Made by a program: the position numbers and the translations under genes | The notes under the pieces: generated by a model | Told to the model about the DNA's origin: nothing | Database searches by the model: none | What the model saw: the letters and a program-made list of their open reading frames with translations, nothing else | In this document: positions 45,433 to 55,504 of the stretch, one piece after another | Numbering within the stretch: position 1 is the stretch's first letter | How the letters are laid out: each line of letters opens with the position of its first letter | Source of the DNA: Chara braunii | Taxonomy: Eukaryota; Streptophyta; Charophyceae; Charales; Characeae | Direction: 5' to 3' | Length of the DNA: 64,000 nt | Assembly: GCA_003427395.1 (NCBI GenBank) | Contig: BFEA01000028.1 | Location: 3,782,360-3,846,359 of the forward strand

Positions 45433-45482
<50 letters not shown>
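45351..45482. repeat. (GA)n and (CT)n microsatellites
   Basis: GA run 45351-45366, CT runs 45391-45410 and 45434-45482. Confidence 0.95.
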
Positions 45483-45485
<3 letters not shown>

Positions 45486-45845
45486 GGCGCCTTCACCTTT
45501 GCGAGCCTCACCACTCTGTCATGAGAGAAGTGGTGCCTTCGCCTCTGCGAGCCTCACCACTCTCTCTCTCTCTCTCTCTCTCTCAAGACAGAAGTGGCGC
45601 CCTGCGAGCCTCACCACTCTCTCATGAGAGAAGTGGCGCCTTCCTCTGCGAGCCTCACCACTCTCTCTCTCTCTCTCTCATGAGAGAAGTGGCGCCTTCA
45701 CCTCTGCGAGCCTCACTACTCTCTCTCTCTCTCTCTCTCTGTGTATGAGATAGAAGTGGCGTGTTTGACCCTGCTAGCCTCTCCACCCTCTCTCCCTGAG
45801 AAGTAGCGCATTCGCCCCTGCGAGCCTCTCCACCCTCTATCTCTC
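45483..45845. repeat. Minisatellite with embedded variable (CT)n, about seven units
   Basis: The unit is AGAAGTGGCGCCTTCACCTC followed by TGCGAGCCTCACCACTCTC, with a CT run of 0-10 repeats, then ATGAG. Units begin near 45484, 45527, 45588, 45631, 45686, 45752 and 45801, so the period varies with CT-run length. A CTCG run follows at 45851-45880. Confidence 0.9.
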
Positions 45846-45879
45846 ACTCTCTCGCTCGCTCGCTCGCTCGCTCGCTCAT

Positions 45880-46250
45880 CATAGCGAAGCCCCGCCTTTG
45901 CCAGTCCTCCCCCCTCTCTCACACGCACACACGGGTTGGATGCGCTCATGAACTTGGCGCAAAGCATATTCGTTGGCGTTTCTTTCGTCTCTGTTCATTG
46001 TTTCCTAAACACCATTCCAACGACAAGAGCATGCCTCTGACAGAGTTTTCGTCGAAGGTTTCACGGACACGCGTTAGGACATCAACGCTTGACAGTCGTT
46101 GATACCGCTCACCGACAGTCAAACAATCGAGCAGCCTCTTCCTCTCTAAGTAGGACTATCAGCTTACACGACGAAGAGGATCGGTGCCAAGTTCCCTCCA
46201 AATAGGCAAACTGCCCCCTCGGTACAGCAACCTTTCCTTATCATCAGGAA
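45880..46250. other. No gene seen
   Basis: Intergenic DNA between the two LBD copies. Confidence 0.5.
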
Positions 46251-46548
46251 AGAGCAACGAAGGAACGAAGATCAACGACGACTTAAGACGTCAACATCCT
46301 CCCTTCACTATAACTGACACGACGTGAGGGCCAAAGTTGACGATCCAGCTCGAAACTGGACGCCGAGACGGATCAGAGCACAGGACAACTACGCTACAAA
46401 AGAGCAACGAAGGAACGAAGATCAACGACGACTAAAGACGTCAACATCCTCCCTTCACTATAACTGACACGACGTGAGGGCCAAAGGCGACGATCCAGCT
46501 CGAAACTGGACGCCGAGACGGATCAGAGCACAGGACAACTACGCTACA
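46251..46548. repeat. 150-bp tandem duplication, nearly identical
   Basis: AGAGCAACGAAGGAACGAAG at 46251 recurs at 46401. The two units differ at only a few bases (CTTAAG/CTAAAG, GTTGAC/GGCGAC), so the event is recent. Confidence 0.96.
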
Positions 46549-47317
46549 CGCATAGCAAACCTGCTGCTCTGCAATTAGACAGGCACCAACGCAATGGAAA
46601 ACCAAACGAAAGAATCGTTTTAAGGCAATACAGGAGCGCCCGGAGCAGCACACTTGTCATCACTTTTCGGCTTAACCCCTACAGAAACAGGGCTAGCATT
46701 AATTACACCGCGCGATTGGTCCTGCCGGCTCCTTCCCTCAACGGTTCTCTTCCACCCACAGCCTGCAGCAACCTCAAGCAACCTCAAGCAATCGTTTCCT
46801 CAAAAAGAGCGAGAACATGCATCATACATACCTCGCCTTTCCCGTGGATCGACGCAAAGGGCCCTTAGTTGTATCTTCGTGTCAGAACCCTGTGGTATTC
46901 CCCTTCCGGGTGGCAAGTAGTCACAAGTGCTCATCGGTCATACGCCCTCGTTTCCTGCGCTCTTCGAAGACCTGTCCCAACGTGAGTGACAATAATGAAG
47001 TTCCCTGCTGCTCCAACCACTCCTTTCCTCGTATGCGATCGACAAAGCAACCGCTCATCACTCTTGCAAGCACGATATCAGATCTATGCCGAAGCCTGAA
47101 ATGACTAGAGAGCCTCCGATCCCCTCCTCTCTCCTTCCTCCTTCCTACGTACGGTACAAAACAAACTGCTCGATAGGTCCACAGTATACATGGATCCGTT
47201 CTTCAGCAAGTAAGAAAGCACACAAAGCGCTGCTGGAGCATCAATGAGACGGAAATCCTCTCTTTCGCGAGGTAAGCCTACGTAGAGTTTCTCCCACCTA
47301 GATACCCAGATGGACAA
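46549..47317 (-). other. 3' flank of the LBD gene, duplicated at 44.0-44.9 kb
   Basis: Matches the copy-1 flank in order. It probably includes the 3' UTR near 47150-47317. No other gene is seen. Confidence 0.6.
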
Positions 47318-47854
47318 CTATAGCTGCGCTGCTAGCTGACTGCCCATTTGTTGCGTGATATTGTGCATTTGAGAGGACATCTGCTCGGAGAGTTGTTGTC
47401 GAAGAGCGTCGTCGCTGACGGTGAAAGCGGTGTCGTAAGATCCGCCGGCGCCGCCGGCGCCCAGCTCTAACAGGTCCTTCGAGGAAACTGGTATCGATCC
47501 GGAGTTCGCTGCTGCATTGTGAAGCCGCTGAATCTCGGCGTGAGCGATTGCCAACTCGGCCTGTAGATGAGCAACTTGTTGTTGCAGAACGGAGATGGCG
47601 CCAACGCACCCGTAGACAGGATCTTTGACTCGAGCGTCCGCCTCGTAGGCGAGACTGTTCACAGCATCTTCGCGTTGATGGACTGGCAAATCGTGCAACA
47701 GCTTGGTGATATTGCTAGCGCCAAAGATCTTGTGCACGTTGGCGAACTTCTGCGGCTGATCCGGCGGGAAATACGGAGCGAACAGGCACTCGCTCGTGCA
47801 TTTTCGCCGCAAAAACTTGCACGCCGCGCATGGCGAGATGGCAGAACTGCCCAT
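47318..47854 (-). CDS. LOB-domain (LBD/ASL) transcription factor, class I
   Basis: A single uninterrupted exon of 178 codons. MGSSAISPCAACKFLRRKC begins the LOB domain: the zinc-binding CX2CX6CX3C (CAACKFLRRKCTSEC, residues 8-22), then FAPYFPPDQPQKFANVHKIF. The GAS block runs IFGASNITKLLHDLPVHQRE to YEADARVKDPVYGC, and a leucine-zipper-like stretch (ISVLQQQVAHLQAELAIAHA) forms the dimer coiled coil. All class I signatures are intact. The C-terminal 60 residues are Ser/Gly/Gln rich and variable, as usual. LBD proteins bind GCGGCG-type sites in the nucleus and control organ boundaries and lateral organ formation in land plants. I chose the Met seven residues before the first Cys because family members start so; the frame is open 34 codons further upstream. 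A decayed tandem copy lies 2.5 kb downstream. Confidence 0.93.
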   Translation of the reverse strand: MGSSAISPCAACKFLRRKCTSECLFAPYFPPDQPQKFANVHKIFGASNITKLLHDLPVHQREDAVNSLAYEADARVKDPVYGCVGAISVLQQQVAHLQAELAIAHAEIQRLHNAAANSGSIPVSSKDLLELGAGGAGGSYDTAFTVSDDALRQQLSEQMSSQMHNITQQMGSQLAAQL

Positions 47855-48560
47855 CCCGGACTGCCGGGATGCGCCCCCGGGAAAACATAGCAGATTGCTC
47901 GTGCTGGTTCGCCAGTTGCGCCAGCTCGTGCTACCGAGATTCGTCTCAAACCTCATCGTGACTCAGAAGAATTTACCGCCGAAAACACTTGTCCACCACG
48001 CACTTTTTACGCTCCACACCACTCTTATCTGCCTCGGTATGTCCCGCGCTATCGTAGGTGACGGAATAACAGCGGCAGCAGCCAAGAATAGAAAGACGGC
48101 GAACACGCAAGCACACCTGTCTGGTCAAATCAGCGGATCCCAACCAATGGCGCGAGCTCTTCCTTCTTCAATCGCTCAGCAATCTTCTCTGAATCCCTTT
48201 CCACGCCTTCCAGATTCAGCGACCTTCGTCCCCAAGCTTCCAGGTATAACCTTTAGCTCGCAGAGTCAAGCCAAGTACTGAGCGAATTTCGTAAGAGACC
48301 GGGAAAAACACTGCAGTGAACTGCGGAACGATGAAAAGAGAGTGACGAAAACGAAGAGGACAAGGACGGCCAAGAATAGGCCACAAACTGTCCGAGCGAG
48401 TACTTGCATCCACATATAATCGCGGATAGCCCCCCGCTCCCTCGCTATAGTTCACGAGGTCGATGCAACGCAGAAGGTTACGCAACCGCTAACAACGGCG
48501 ACTACAATGCCACAAGGCACCGTGCTCGGCTTCAGTCACTGCTACTACCCAGTCCAATTC
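47855..48560 (-). promoter_or_regulatory. Upstream region of the LBD gene
   Basis: About 700 bp between the start codon and a GA-rich tract (CT on plus, from 48566). It should hold the promoter and 5' UTR. No TATA box or specific site is assigned with confidence, and no other gene is seen. Confidence 0.45.
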
Positions 48561-48561
48561 G

Positions 48562-48565
<4 letters not shown>

Positions 48566-48596
<31 letters not shown>

Positions 48597-48629
48597 AAAA
48601 GAACTTCCTCTGCCCGTGTACCTCCAGAG

Positions 48630-48683
<54 letters not shown>
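48566..48683. repeat. (CT)n microsatellites at gap edge
   Basis: CT runs 48566-48594 and 48631-48683, the second entering the gap. Confidence 0.95.
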
Positions 48684-49378
48684 NNNNNNNNNNNNNNNNN
48701 NNNNNNNNNNNNNNNNNNNNNNNNNNNNNNNNNNNNNNNNNNNNNNNNNNNNNNNNNNNNNNNNNNNNNNNNNNNNNNNNNNNNNNNNNNNNNNNNNNNN
48801 NNNNNNNNNNNNNNNNNNNNNNNNNNNNNNNNNNNNNNNNNNNNNNNNNNNNNNNNNNNNNNNNNNNNNNNNNNNNNNNNNNNNNNNNNNNNNNNNNNNN
48901 NNNNNNNNNNNNNNNNNNNNNNNNNNNNNNNNNNNNNNNNNNNNNNNNNNNNNNNNNNNNNNNNNNNNNNNNNNNNNNNNNNNNNNNNNNNNNNNNNNNN
49001 NNNNNNNNNNNNNNNNNNNNNNNNNNNNNNNNNNNNNNNNNNNNNNNNNNNNNNNNNNNNNNNNNNNNNNNNNNNNNNNNNNNNNNNNNNNNNNNNNNNN
49101 NNNNNNNNNNNNNNNNNNNNNNNNNNNNNNNNNNNNNNNNNNNNNNNNNNNNNNNNNNNNNNNNNNNNNNNNNNNNNNNNNNNNNNNNNNNNNNNNNNNN
49201 NNNNNNNNNNNNNNNNNNNNNNNNNNNNNNNNNNNNNNNNNNNNNNNNNNNNNNNNNNNNNNNNNNNNNNNNNNNNNNNNNNNNNNNNNNNNNNNNNNNN
49301 NNNNNNNNNNNNNNNNNNNNNNNNNNNNNNNNNNNNNNNNNNNNNNNNNNNNNNNNNNNNNNNNNNNNNNNNNNNNNN
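48684..49378. other. Assembly gap (N)
   Basis: 695 N. Open frames of 290-374 codons drawn across it are artefacts. Confidence 0.98.
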
Positions 49379-50862
49379 CCCCCCCCTCCTCGGCCCTCCA
49401 AATCAAATCAAACCGAACCAATCCAAGGCGACAAGTCCGTCAGCCCAGCACTTCAGTCCAGAACAGAGTACGGAGTAGGGCAAAGGTCGCAATTGAGACT
49501 GTGCCACTGCGCCGCTGCAACTTTTTAGCCGAACGGGCAGATCAGCAGTCCTGAGTAGGCAGGACCGCACAGGGTGGACAGCCGAGAAACAGTCCGCTCT
49601 TCGCTGGCTTCCGCAGGCGTCTCGTGCAACCGTCGACACCACTTTAATCGCTGCTATTTTTGAGGTGTTTTCAGGGTCGGGCTGGGTTGTCATGGTCCCG
49701 GGCCGTGTTGTTGTAGTCCCGGCTGGGTTGTCATGGTCCGTGGGTTTCGTTCTGTGTGTCCAGCGGCCCTTTATTCAATGCTGAAGCCGGCTGTACCGTT
49801 CACGCCCTTCGCTCCCCTATTTTTGCGGTTATTCGTCGGGTTCTCTCTGTCCGTGGATTTCGTTTTCTGTTGCGCCAGGCCGCTGGGTGGGGCCGCTCAC
49901 GCCCTTCGCCTTTTTTTTTTCTTTACTTCCCTGTTTTTTTTTTCCCTCTCGCCTTTTTCTTGTCTTTTCCTGGCCCCCAAGATTGACAGTCTTCCCCGCT
50001 GGCAAAAAAAGCCACACCGGTACGAGAGCAGTTTCCTCATCAAGTCCAGAATCCAGAACAGTGGCCCCAGTCGGACCCGACACCTGTGCTCCACCACCGT
50101 AGATTTCGGAGATTGTTCCACCACAAGAAACGACCACCTAGCTGCCGTCAATCGATAATATCTACGGCTCTGAGTGCGTTCCAGGATTCAATGGCACCGC
50201 CCGCTTCATTTCGCCTAACTGTTCCAATGGCCTCTTGCCTCTGCTGCTGCCGCAGACGCCGCCTTACTATTTTTGTGTTCTTACGTTGGCCTCTTCGGGC
50301 CCGTCGATCCTGTTTGTCTCTCTCATTCACATGCCCGACAGCGCCATCGTACGGGTGTTCCTCCGCTCTCTTGCGCAGATTAGCCCTGGTCTTGAGCGTG
50401 CGGGTCCCCACGTATGGACACCGGATACCAGGCGGCGGGGAGGGTGGAACGGGAGAAAAGAGGGGGAGGGGGAAAGTGGGGGATGGGGGGGGCGCGGGGG
50501 GGGGGGGGCGGAGCTAGAGTGCTGGTCATCGGCTCACTTCTGCATACCCTGGTCCCTTGTGATTTCTCTTTCAGGAAGGGAAACAAACCGATCAGCCTTA
50601 CAACTTCCAAATCTAGATCTGTTTGGACGTACTTTGACGTGAAAGCCGGCAGGTGCATGATCTGCGCACTAGGTCCGCAGTTTCGGAGGTTGTAAACCTG
50701 CGTGGGCTGTCCCGAAGCTCAAACCAACGCTCACTGCTGCTTAGAACTGTTGTCTCTAGCTCAGTGTATAAACGACGTCTTTCAGGCCATAGTCACCTGG
50801 CATCCTCCAAATCCCAAACTTGATTGATAGCCTTGTGGAAAGGGTTTTGGTGCCACAAGTTC
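49379..50862. other. No recognisable gene; GC-rich with G-run
   Basis: A short GGGTTGTCATGGTCC repeat occurs at 49686-49740 and a G-rich run at 50478-50512 (GGGGGG blocks). Open frames on both strands show no domain. Confidence 0.5.
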
Positions 50863-50865
50863 TAA

Positions 50866-51425
50866 GGGGCTCTTTCTACACTCCTCGGGCGCATAAATCC
50901 CCCGAGCAATTCATCGTTCCACTTATCCTCGGGGAAGAAATTGAAAAAAAAATGTGAAAACATTTCCTCGGGGATTCCTCGGGCTACAGCCATTTCGACG
51001 CGTTCCCCAAGGGACCTCCCGAGGTCCCTCGGAGGTCGAACATCCGGGAGAACCGGGGCGTCGACAGCAGCTCTCTCGACGACAATTTTCGATGCAGCTG
51101 GTCCATTGCTGTTCCTGGCGGCCCGTCAACGGACATCTTCGGTCGGCAACGGTCGGTACGGACACACCTTGCCAACTTCCGAATTTGCGACGCCCACCCG
51201 AGCTGGACCAACGACGTTGGCATGGACACACCTTGCTGGACCAACCTCATCTCCCCCCCCCCGTCCGCTTGTCGATATATGAAACTGGTCGTGGAACCCC
51301 CCGAGGAATCGTCCTCGGAGAACAATTCCAAGGATGAGTGGATCGACAGAGCGAATTTCCTCGGGCGATGATGGGAGAATTTCCTCGGGCCCGGAAGACG
51401 GTCCGAGGAGTGTCGAACGAGGCCC
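50866..51425. mobile_element. PIF/Harbinger-like MITE (560 bp)
   Basis: The left end GGGGCTCTTTCTACACTCCT is complementary to the right end (reverse complement GGGCCTCGTTCGACACTCCT), about 20 of the first 23 bases matching when extended through CGG. The element is flanked by TAA at 50863-50865 and 51426-51428, the 3-bp TWA target duplication typical of PIF/Harbinger. Subterminal CCTCGGG words repeat at both ends. No transposase is encoded, so it is non-autonomous. Confidence 0.75.
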
Positions 51426-51482
51426 TAACCTACAAGGATGGAAACACAGGAAGGGATTGCACTAAAACGGAATGTTGTAAAA

Positions 51483-52250
51483 GGTTTTGCAGCTGCTTTC
51501 AAATGTCTGGCCTTTGTTTTCACTTGGGCCTTTTGATCATCGCAACTTTCAAGAGAAAGGATGTCACATGTGGTGAGGCTAACTGTGGGATCCACCACGT
51601 CAGGAATGACGTGGCACACACACACATCCGCAAGAATGGATGTGATCAGTTCGGTCTCTCGGTATCTACATGTGTCGGATTGCTTGGCGCGCAGTGCAAG
51701 AGGATTGCAGTTGGGTGGTTGTCGAGGAACATCTCCACAGCATCCGACCACACGTCCAAGTGGATGTTGAAGAAAGTCAAAAAGAGACCAGTGGAGTTCA
51801 TCAACGAGGCTCTACCCATTAAAGTTAAACCAGCAGCAGAGTCCAATGGAGTTCATAGAGGTTCTAACTATTGAAGTTAACCACCATGAACCTCGTTTAT
51901 GCTGGTGGTTTAACTTCAATAGGTACAACCTCGTTTATGGACTCAATTGGACTCTTTTCGACTTTCTTCAATATACACTTGGACGTGTGGTCAGATGTTG
52001 TGGGGACATTCCACGACAACCATCCAACTGCAATCCTTTTGCACTGCACGCCAAGATATCAGACATATGTAGATACTGCGAGACCAAACTGATCACAACC
52101 ATGCTTGCCAATGTGGCTGCCACATCAGTCTTGGCGTGCTGGATCCCACAGTCAGCCTCGCCACATGTGACATGCTTTCTCCTGAATGTTGCGATGATCA
52201 ACAGGCCCAGGTGAAAACAAAAGTCGGGCAATTGAAAACAACTACAAAAC
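51483..52250. repeat. Long inverted repeat (arms about 350-400 bp, 18-nt loop)
   Basis: The left arm 51483-51885 is the reverse complement of 51904-52250 at roughly 80-85%, from GGTTTTGCAGCTGC/CAACTACAAAACC at the outside to GTTAACCACC/GGTGGTTTAAC at the centre. The left arm has an extra internal duplication of about 50 bp. Both arms keep a matching short frame (TFFNIHLDVWSD, DNHPTAILLHC, VDT.RPN and a stop). Transcription across it would give a long double-stranded hairpin. Confidence 0.85.
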
Positions 52251-52504
52251 CGTCAACAACAGAGCTCTCCAACGGAGGCCGCACTTGGCCTCTAGAAGTG
52301 GCCAAATGCATCCTGAAAATTCGGCGCGCAGGGCTCGCCGCTGATAGTTGGGAAAGGTACTGGCAGTTTAATAGAAGTATTGCAGCATGTGAAAGCAACA
52401 AAGATCCAACATTAGGGCATCTAGTGATGTACATCAACCTGGGCTCACATGAGATAGTTTGCAAGTATTGTGGCCTCATATATATGCAGAAGGACCACTA
52501 TTGA
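52136..52504 (+). CDS. Unrecognised open frame downstream of the inverted repeat
   Basis: A 122-codon frame whose first third lies in the right arm of the inverted repeat. The rest is unique: PLEVAKCILKIRRAGLAADS, WERYWQFNRSIAACESN and a terminal VCKYCGLIYMQKDHY with a CxxC pair that could start a zinc finger. I do not recognise a family. It could be a fragment of a transposon-derived BED-type protein, or non-coding. Confidence 0.25.
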   Translation: MLDPTVSLATCDMLSPECCDDQQAQVKTKVGQLKTTTKPSTTELSNGGRTWPLEVAKCILKIRRAGLAADSWERYWQFNRSIAACESNKDPTLGHLVMYINLGSHEIVCKYCGLIYMQKDHY

Positions 52505-53288
52505 TTGAGAATATGACATGTGGAATAGATGCGCAGTACACACTGCTCACATCCCTTGTGGTTGTTGCAGGAGATGCTGACTTACTTGAAGGTAACTTTA
52601 TCGAAAAAAAAAACAAAAAAAAGGGAAAGGCAACCAGTGAAATTACAGTTGTGTCTGTGATGTGACCTCGCTGTCGAGTTAGGTCCGACTCTTCCCCAAC
52701 CCTCGATAAATGTTATGGAAAACCCATCCCGACCAACACTGGCAGAGCTCTCGTTCACCAGTTTCACGGGCATTGGTTGTGTTTAAGGGATCTCGAACTC
52801 CTAATTGTTTCTTTTGCATGATGTTTGCCACAACCGTGACAAATATTCATGCCAACATCCACTCAGGATCAAGGTCACCCTTGAAGAATAATTCATTTAC
52901 AATTGTTGATCATTGTAATCGATGCTCTGAAATGAAGAAAAATATCAAATATGCAACCACTTCCATTTTATTTCTTTATAGACCACCAGTACAGTGGGGC
53001 TTAGATAGAACCCAAAAACAATATTGACCCCAACTTTTGTTATCGATGATGGGAGATGAAGACAAAGTCAAACCTACATGGTCAAAATAATTATGATCAT
53101 CATAATAACAATAGTAAGGTTGGGGGCCTTACAATTCAATCTGGAGATATATTAAGAGCATCATTCAACTTAGCTTATCTATAATGAGTAACAATGTAAT
53201 GAATAACAAATTAGTAAGTTCATTGTTATATCCACCATGTACAACTATATAGTCAAAACCTCTTACATCGTATCTTTCCAACTAATAT
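52505..53288. other. AT-rich DNA without recognisable gene
   Basis: A-run near 52604-52622. Nothing else supported. Confidence 0.5.
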
Positions 53289-53298
53289 GTCTAACACT

Positions 53299-53524
53299 TT
53301 TTTTTTTTTTCACCCTGAAAGGGGGAATGGGGCGAGCCATGCTCTGCTGCAGTGCAATACAGAGGCAACTCAAAAGGATCGAGTAGGCAAGCCTACCCAT
53401 ATGACCCTACCGTACCTTGGAAAAATTAATTTAATATCATGTGGCCCGATGGACCACGGATTAGATATTAAACTGATCAGAACAGATACTACACTTGATT
53501 TTGGCCAAAAGACCGAGAAAAGTA
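53299..53524 (-). pseudogene. Retroposed U2 spliceosomal RNA copy
   Basis: The minus strand starts ATACTTTTCTCGGTCTTTTG and continues ATCAAGTGTAGTATCTGTTC and AGTTTAATATCT, the hallmark 5' half of U2 snRNA. GTAGTA, which pairs with the intron branch site, is intact. An Sm-like AATTTTT and 3' stem-loop sequence follow (TTGCACTGCAGCAGAGCATG). The copy ends in a 12-nt A tail (T on plus, 53299-53310). It is bracketed by a perfect 9-bp direct repeat TCTAACACT at 53290-53298 and 53525-53533. Tail plus target duplication show LINE-mediated retroposition of a full-length U2 transcript. Several stem-loop I positions differ from the conserved sequence, and I see no plant upstream sequence element. Confidence 0.88.
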
Positions 53525-53724
53525 TCTAACACTATTAACGGCGTTTTCGTTAAAAATAAATTGTTTTGTAAAAAGTGAACATAATGAAATTAACGAAGTA
53601 ACCGAACAAAAGGTAAATTGTAGAACAAAAAAAATAAGATTTTAATATTCCGACAAAGTGTAAACCTGGAGCAGAAAACTGTCCAAATGATTAATGAAAA
53701 AACATTACATCGAATGCGAAGGAA

Positions 53725-53988
53725 AGAATTGTGAAATTTGTAAAACCCTTGACACATTCAAACAAAGAGCAACTCTCCAAAGTCCAAGTCTTAGACCTTA
53801 AGTTGCTTCAAACTATAAGAACGCCCTTCATATGGAGACCGTGGAAGGAAAATTTAATGCAAAAGTTCATTGACAATTATGTTAAAAGCAAAGCAGTGCC
53901 ATTTACATCAGCTCAATGGTGCGTCAGACTCTATGAACTCTTAAAATTATACATTGTCAAAATCTTCGTCAAAGTTGACTATAATTGA
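53725..53988 (+). CDS. Unrecognised short open frame
   Basis: An 85-codon frame (FVKPLTHSNKEQLSKVQVLD ... LYELLKLYIVKIF). Just upstream, in another frame, is YIECEGKNCEICKTLDTF with a CxxC, so this may be a broken fragment of a larger transposon protein. No function assigned. Confidence 0.2.
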   Translation, partial: RIVKFVKPLTHSNKEQLSKVQVLDLKLLQTIRTPFIWRPWKENLMQKFIDNYVKSKAVPFTSAQWCVRLYELLKLYIVKIFVKVDYN

Positions 53989-54097
53989 AATCAACTTCTA
54001 GGCACTGCTAGATATCACTTCAAAACGATATTCTAAGGCTACTTGAATCAGATCTAAGTACGTAATGGACATATTAACACGATCTGCGTGATAAATT

Positions 54098-54722
54098 TCA
54101 CGCTCTCCTCATGTGAATTGTCCAATCTTCTACAGTGCTCGTCTCATTGTGCCCATCGAACGTGGGGTCCTTGTACTCTACGTAAGTTTCAATGACTTCA
54201 TACTCTCGCAACAGAAGACTTCGTAAATATGTAATCGTTGTATCCACGAGCCCATCCACGAGTGCTTTGAGCGACGGTTGGTCCATGATTCTCCTTCCAA
54301 ATGCTTCCCGTCTTCGTCCGTCGATGTAAAGTGCATTGGATATGTTTGCACTTGTAAAATGATCGTTATGAATAAGAAAAGAAAGTTTGCAGCGCTCTTG
54401 GATACTTGACGTTGCACAGTACAAGGTCATCACCTTGAAGTCGTTGTGGTAGAACTTCAATGCTGAATAGTACAATTCTGAATACGGTGTGAGCACTTCT
54501 CGCGGATATTCTCTTGTTCCACAATACCTGCGACCACAAATATACAAACATTGTCGAGGATAATGCTCCCAACAATCCGGTGCGACATCCACACCTCTGA
54601 CACTGAGTACTGCACCCTCGAAAACCACTTCAGGTGTAAAAAAGATAGACCCCATATCATGCCATACATTTCTGCCCCACACCATATTGTTTGGCGGCCA
54701 TCCAGTCGTTGAATGAACCATT
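54098..54722 (-). CDS. Exon of an unrecognised protein, probably the transposon-associated gene
   Basis: The minus-strand reading starts after a strong acceptor (TTTCATGTGTTGCAG, intron end at 54723) and runs 208 codons to a stop: VHSTTGWPPNNMVWGRNVWH, FEGAVLSVRGVDVAPDCWEH, CLYICGRRYCGTREYPREV, then a helical C-terminus. Cysteines are clustered in the first half. It lies about 300 bp downstream of the transposase-like gene on the same strand. It may be its last exon or a separate gene. Confidence 0.45.
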
Positions 54723-55504
54723 CTGCAACACATGAAATACAGAAACAGTAAAAGGCAAGCCAATGATATATAGTTTAACTATATATGAATGGAAGCTCAA
54801 TGACAAGTAAATGGTACACCAACACGCACGAAATGAGGCATTCTCAGCGACTTATCCTATTGGTTTTCATCATCTGGAAGTGAAAGACATGCCACGACTT
54901 TCTCTCTGACCGATTTGAGAATGTGCACTCCATTTTTCAAATGCAACGTCCTTGATGATCAGCTCTACAAAACACAGTTCACGTGCTGCCACTGCTGTGC
55001 TGTTGTGCTGTCTTTCTTCTATATCTTCTTCCATGCATTTACATATTGCAGAGAAAGACTTTTAACGACAGGTTGTGACACCCAATATTCAATAAGAACA
55101 TGATTGAAGGCAGGCGACTTCCTATCGTTGTCAATATTAGAAATGACTCTACCCATCCACACGGTAACTTCCTGATCGATATCATCTTGTGAAGGACGCA
55201 AGAGAACGAATTAACCCTTTTCGACATCCACAACCGGGTCGAGCTCTGCTTTGGGACGTTCATTGGCTGACCCAACAAACAACGGCTCCTTATTCTCATT
55301 GCTCTGCAAGAGGAAGACAATATCAATATCCTCAGCATCGTCGTTCGTAATTCTGTCCCGCGAGGGCCAAAAGCCAGCCTTGAGTGATGTTTTCGCAAAG
55401 CCAGACCCATAATTTTGTTCGATTCTGTCCAGAAAAGTTTTTTAGTGTGAAAGAGCACTCTCCTTTGAGAAGCTAACCTCATCTTTCATTCCCAACCACT
55501 CGTG

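Noticed and set aside
43163-46548. CRISPR-like array
   Set aside because: Repeats are slippage-type micro- and minisatellites or simple tandem duplications. There are no unique spacers between constant repeats, and the genome is eukaryotic.
48404-49554. Open frames of 289-374 codons across the gap
   Set aside because: They consist of CT-repeat translation plus N.
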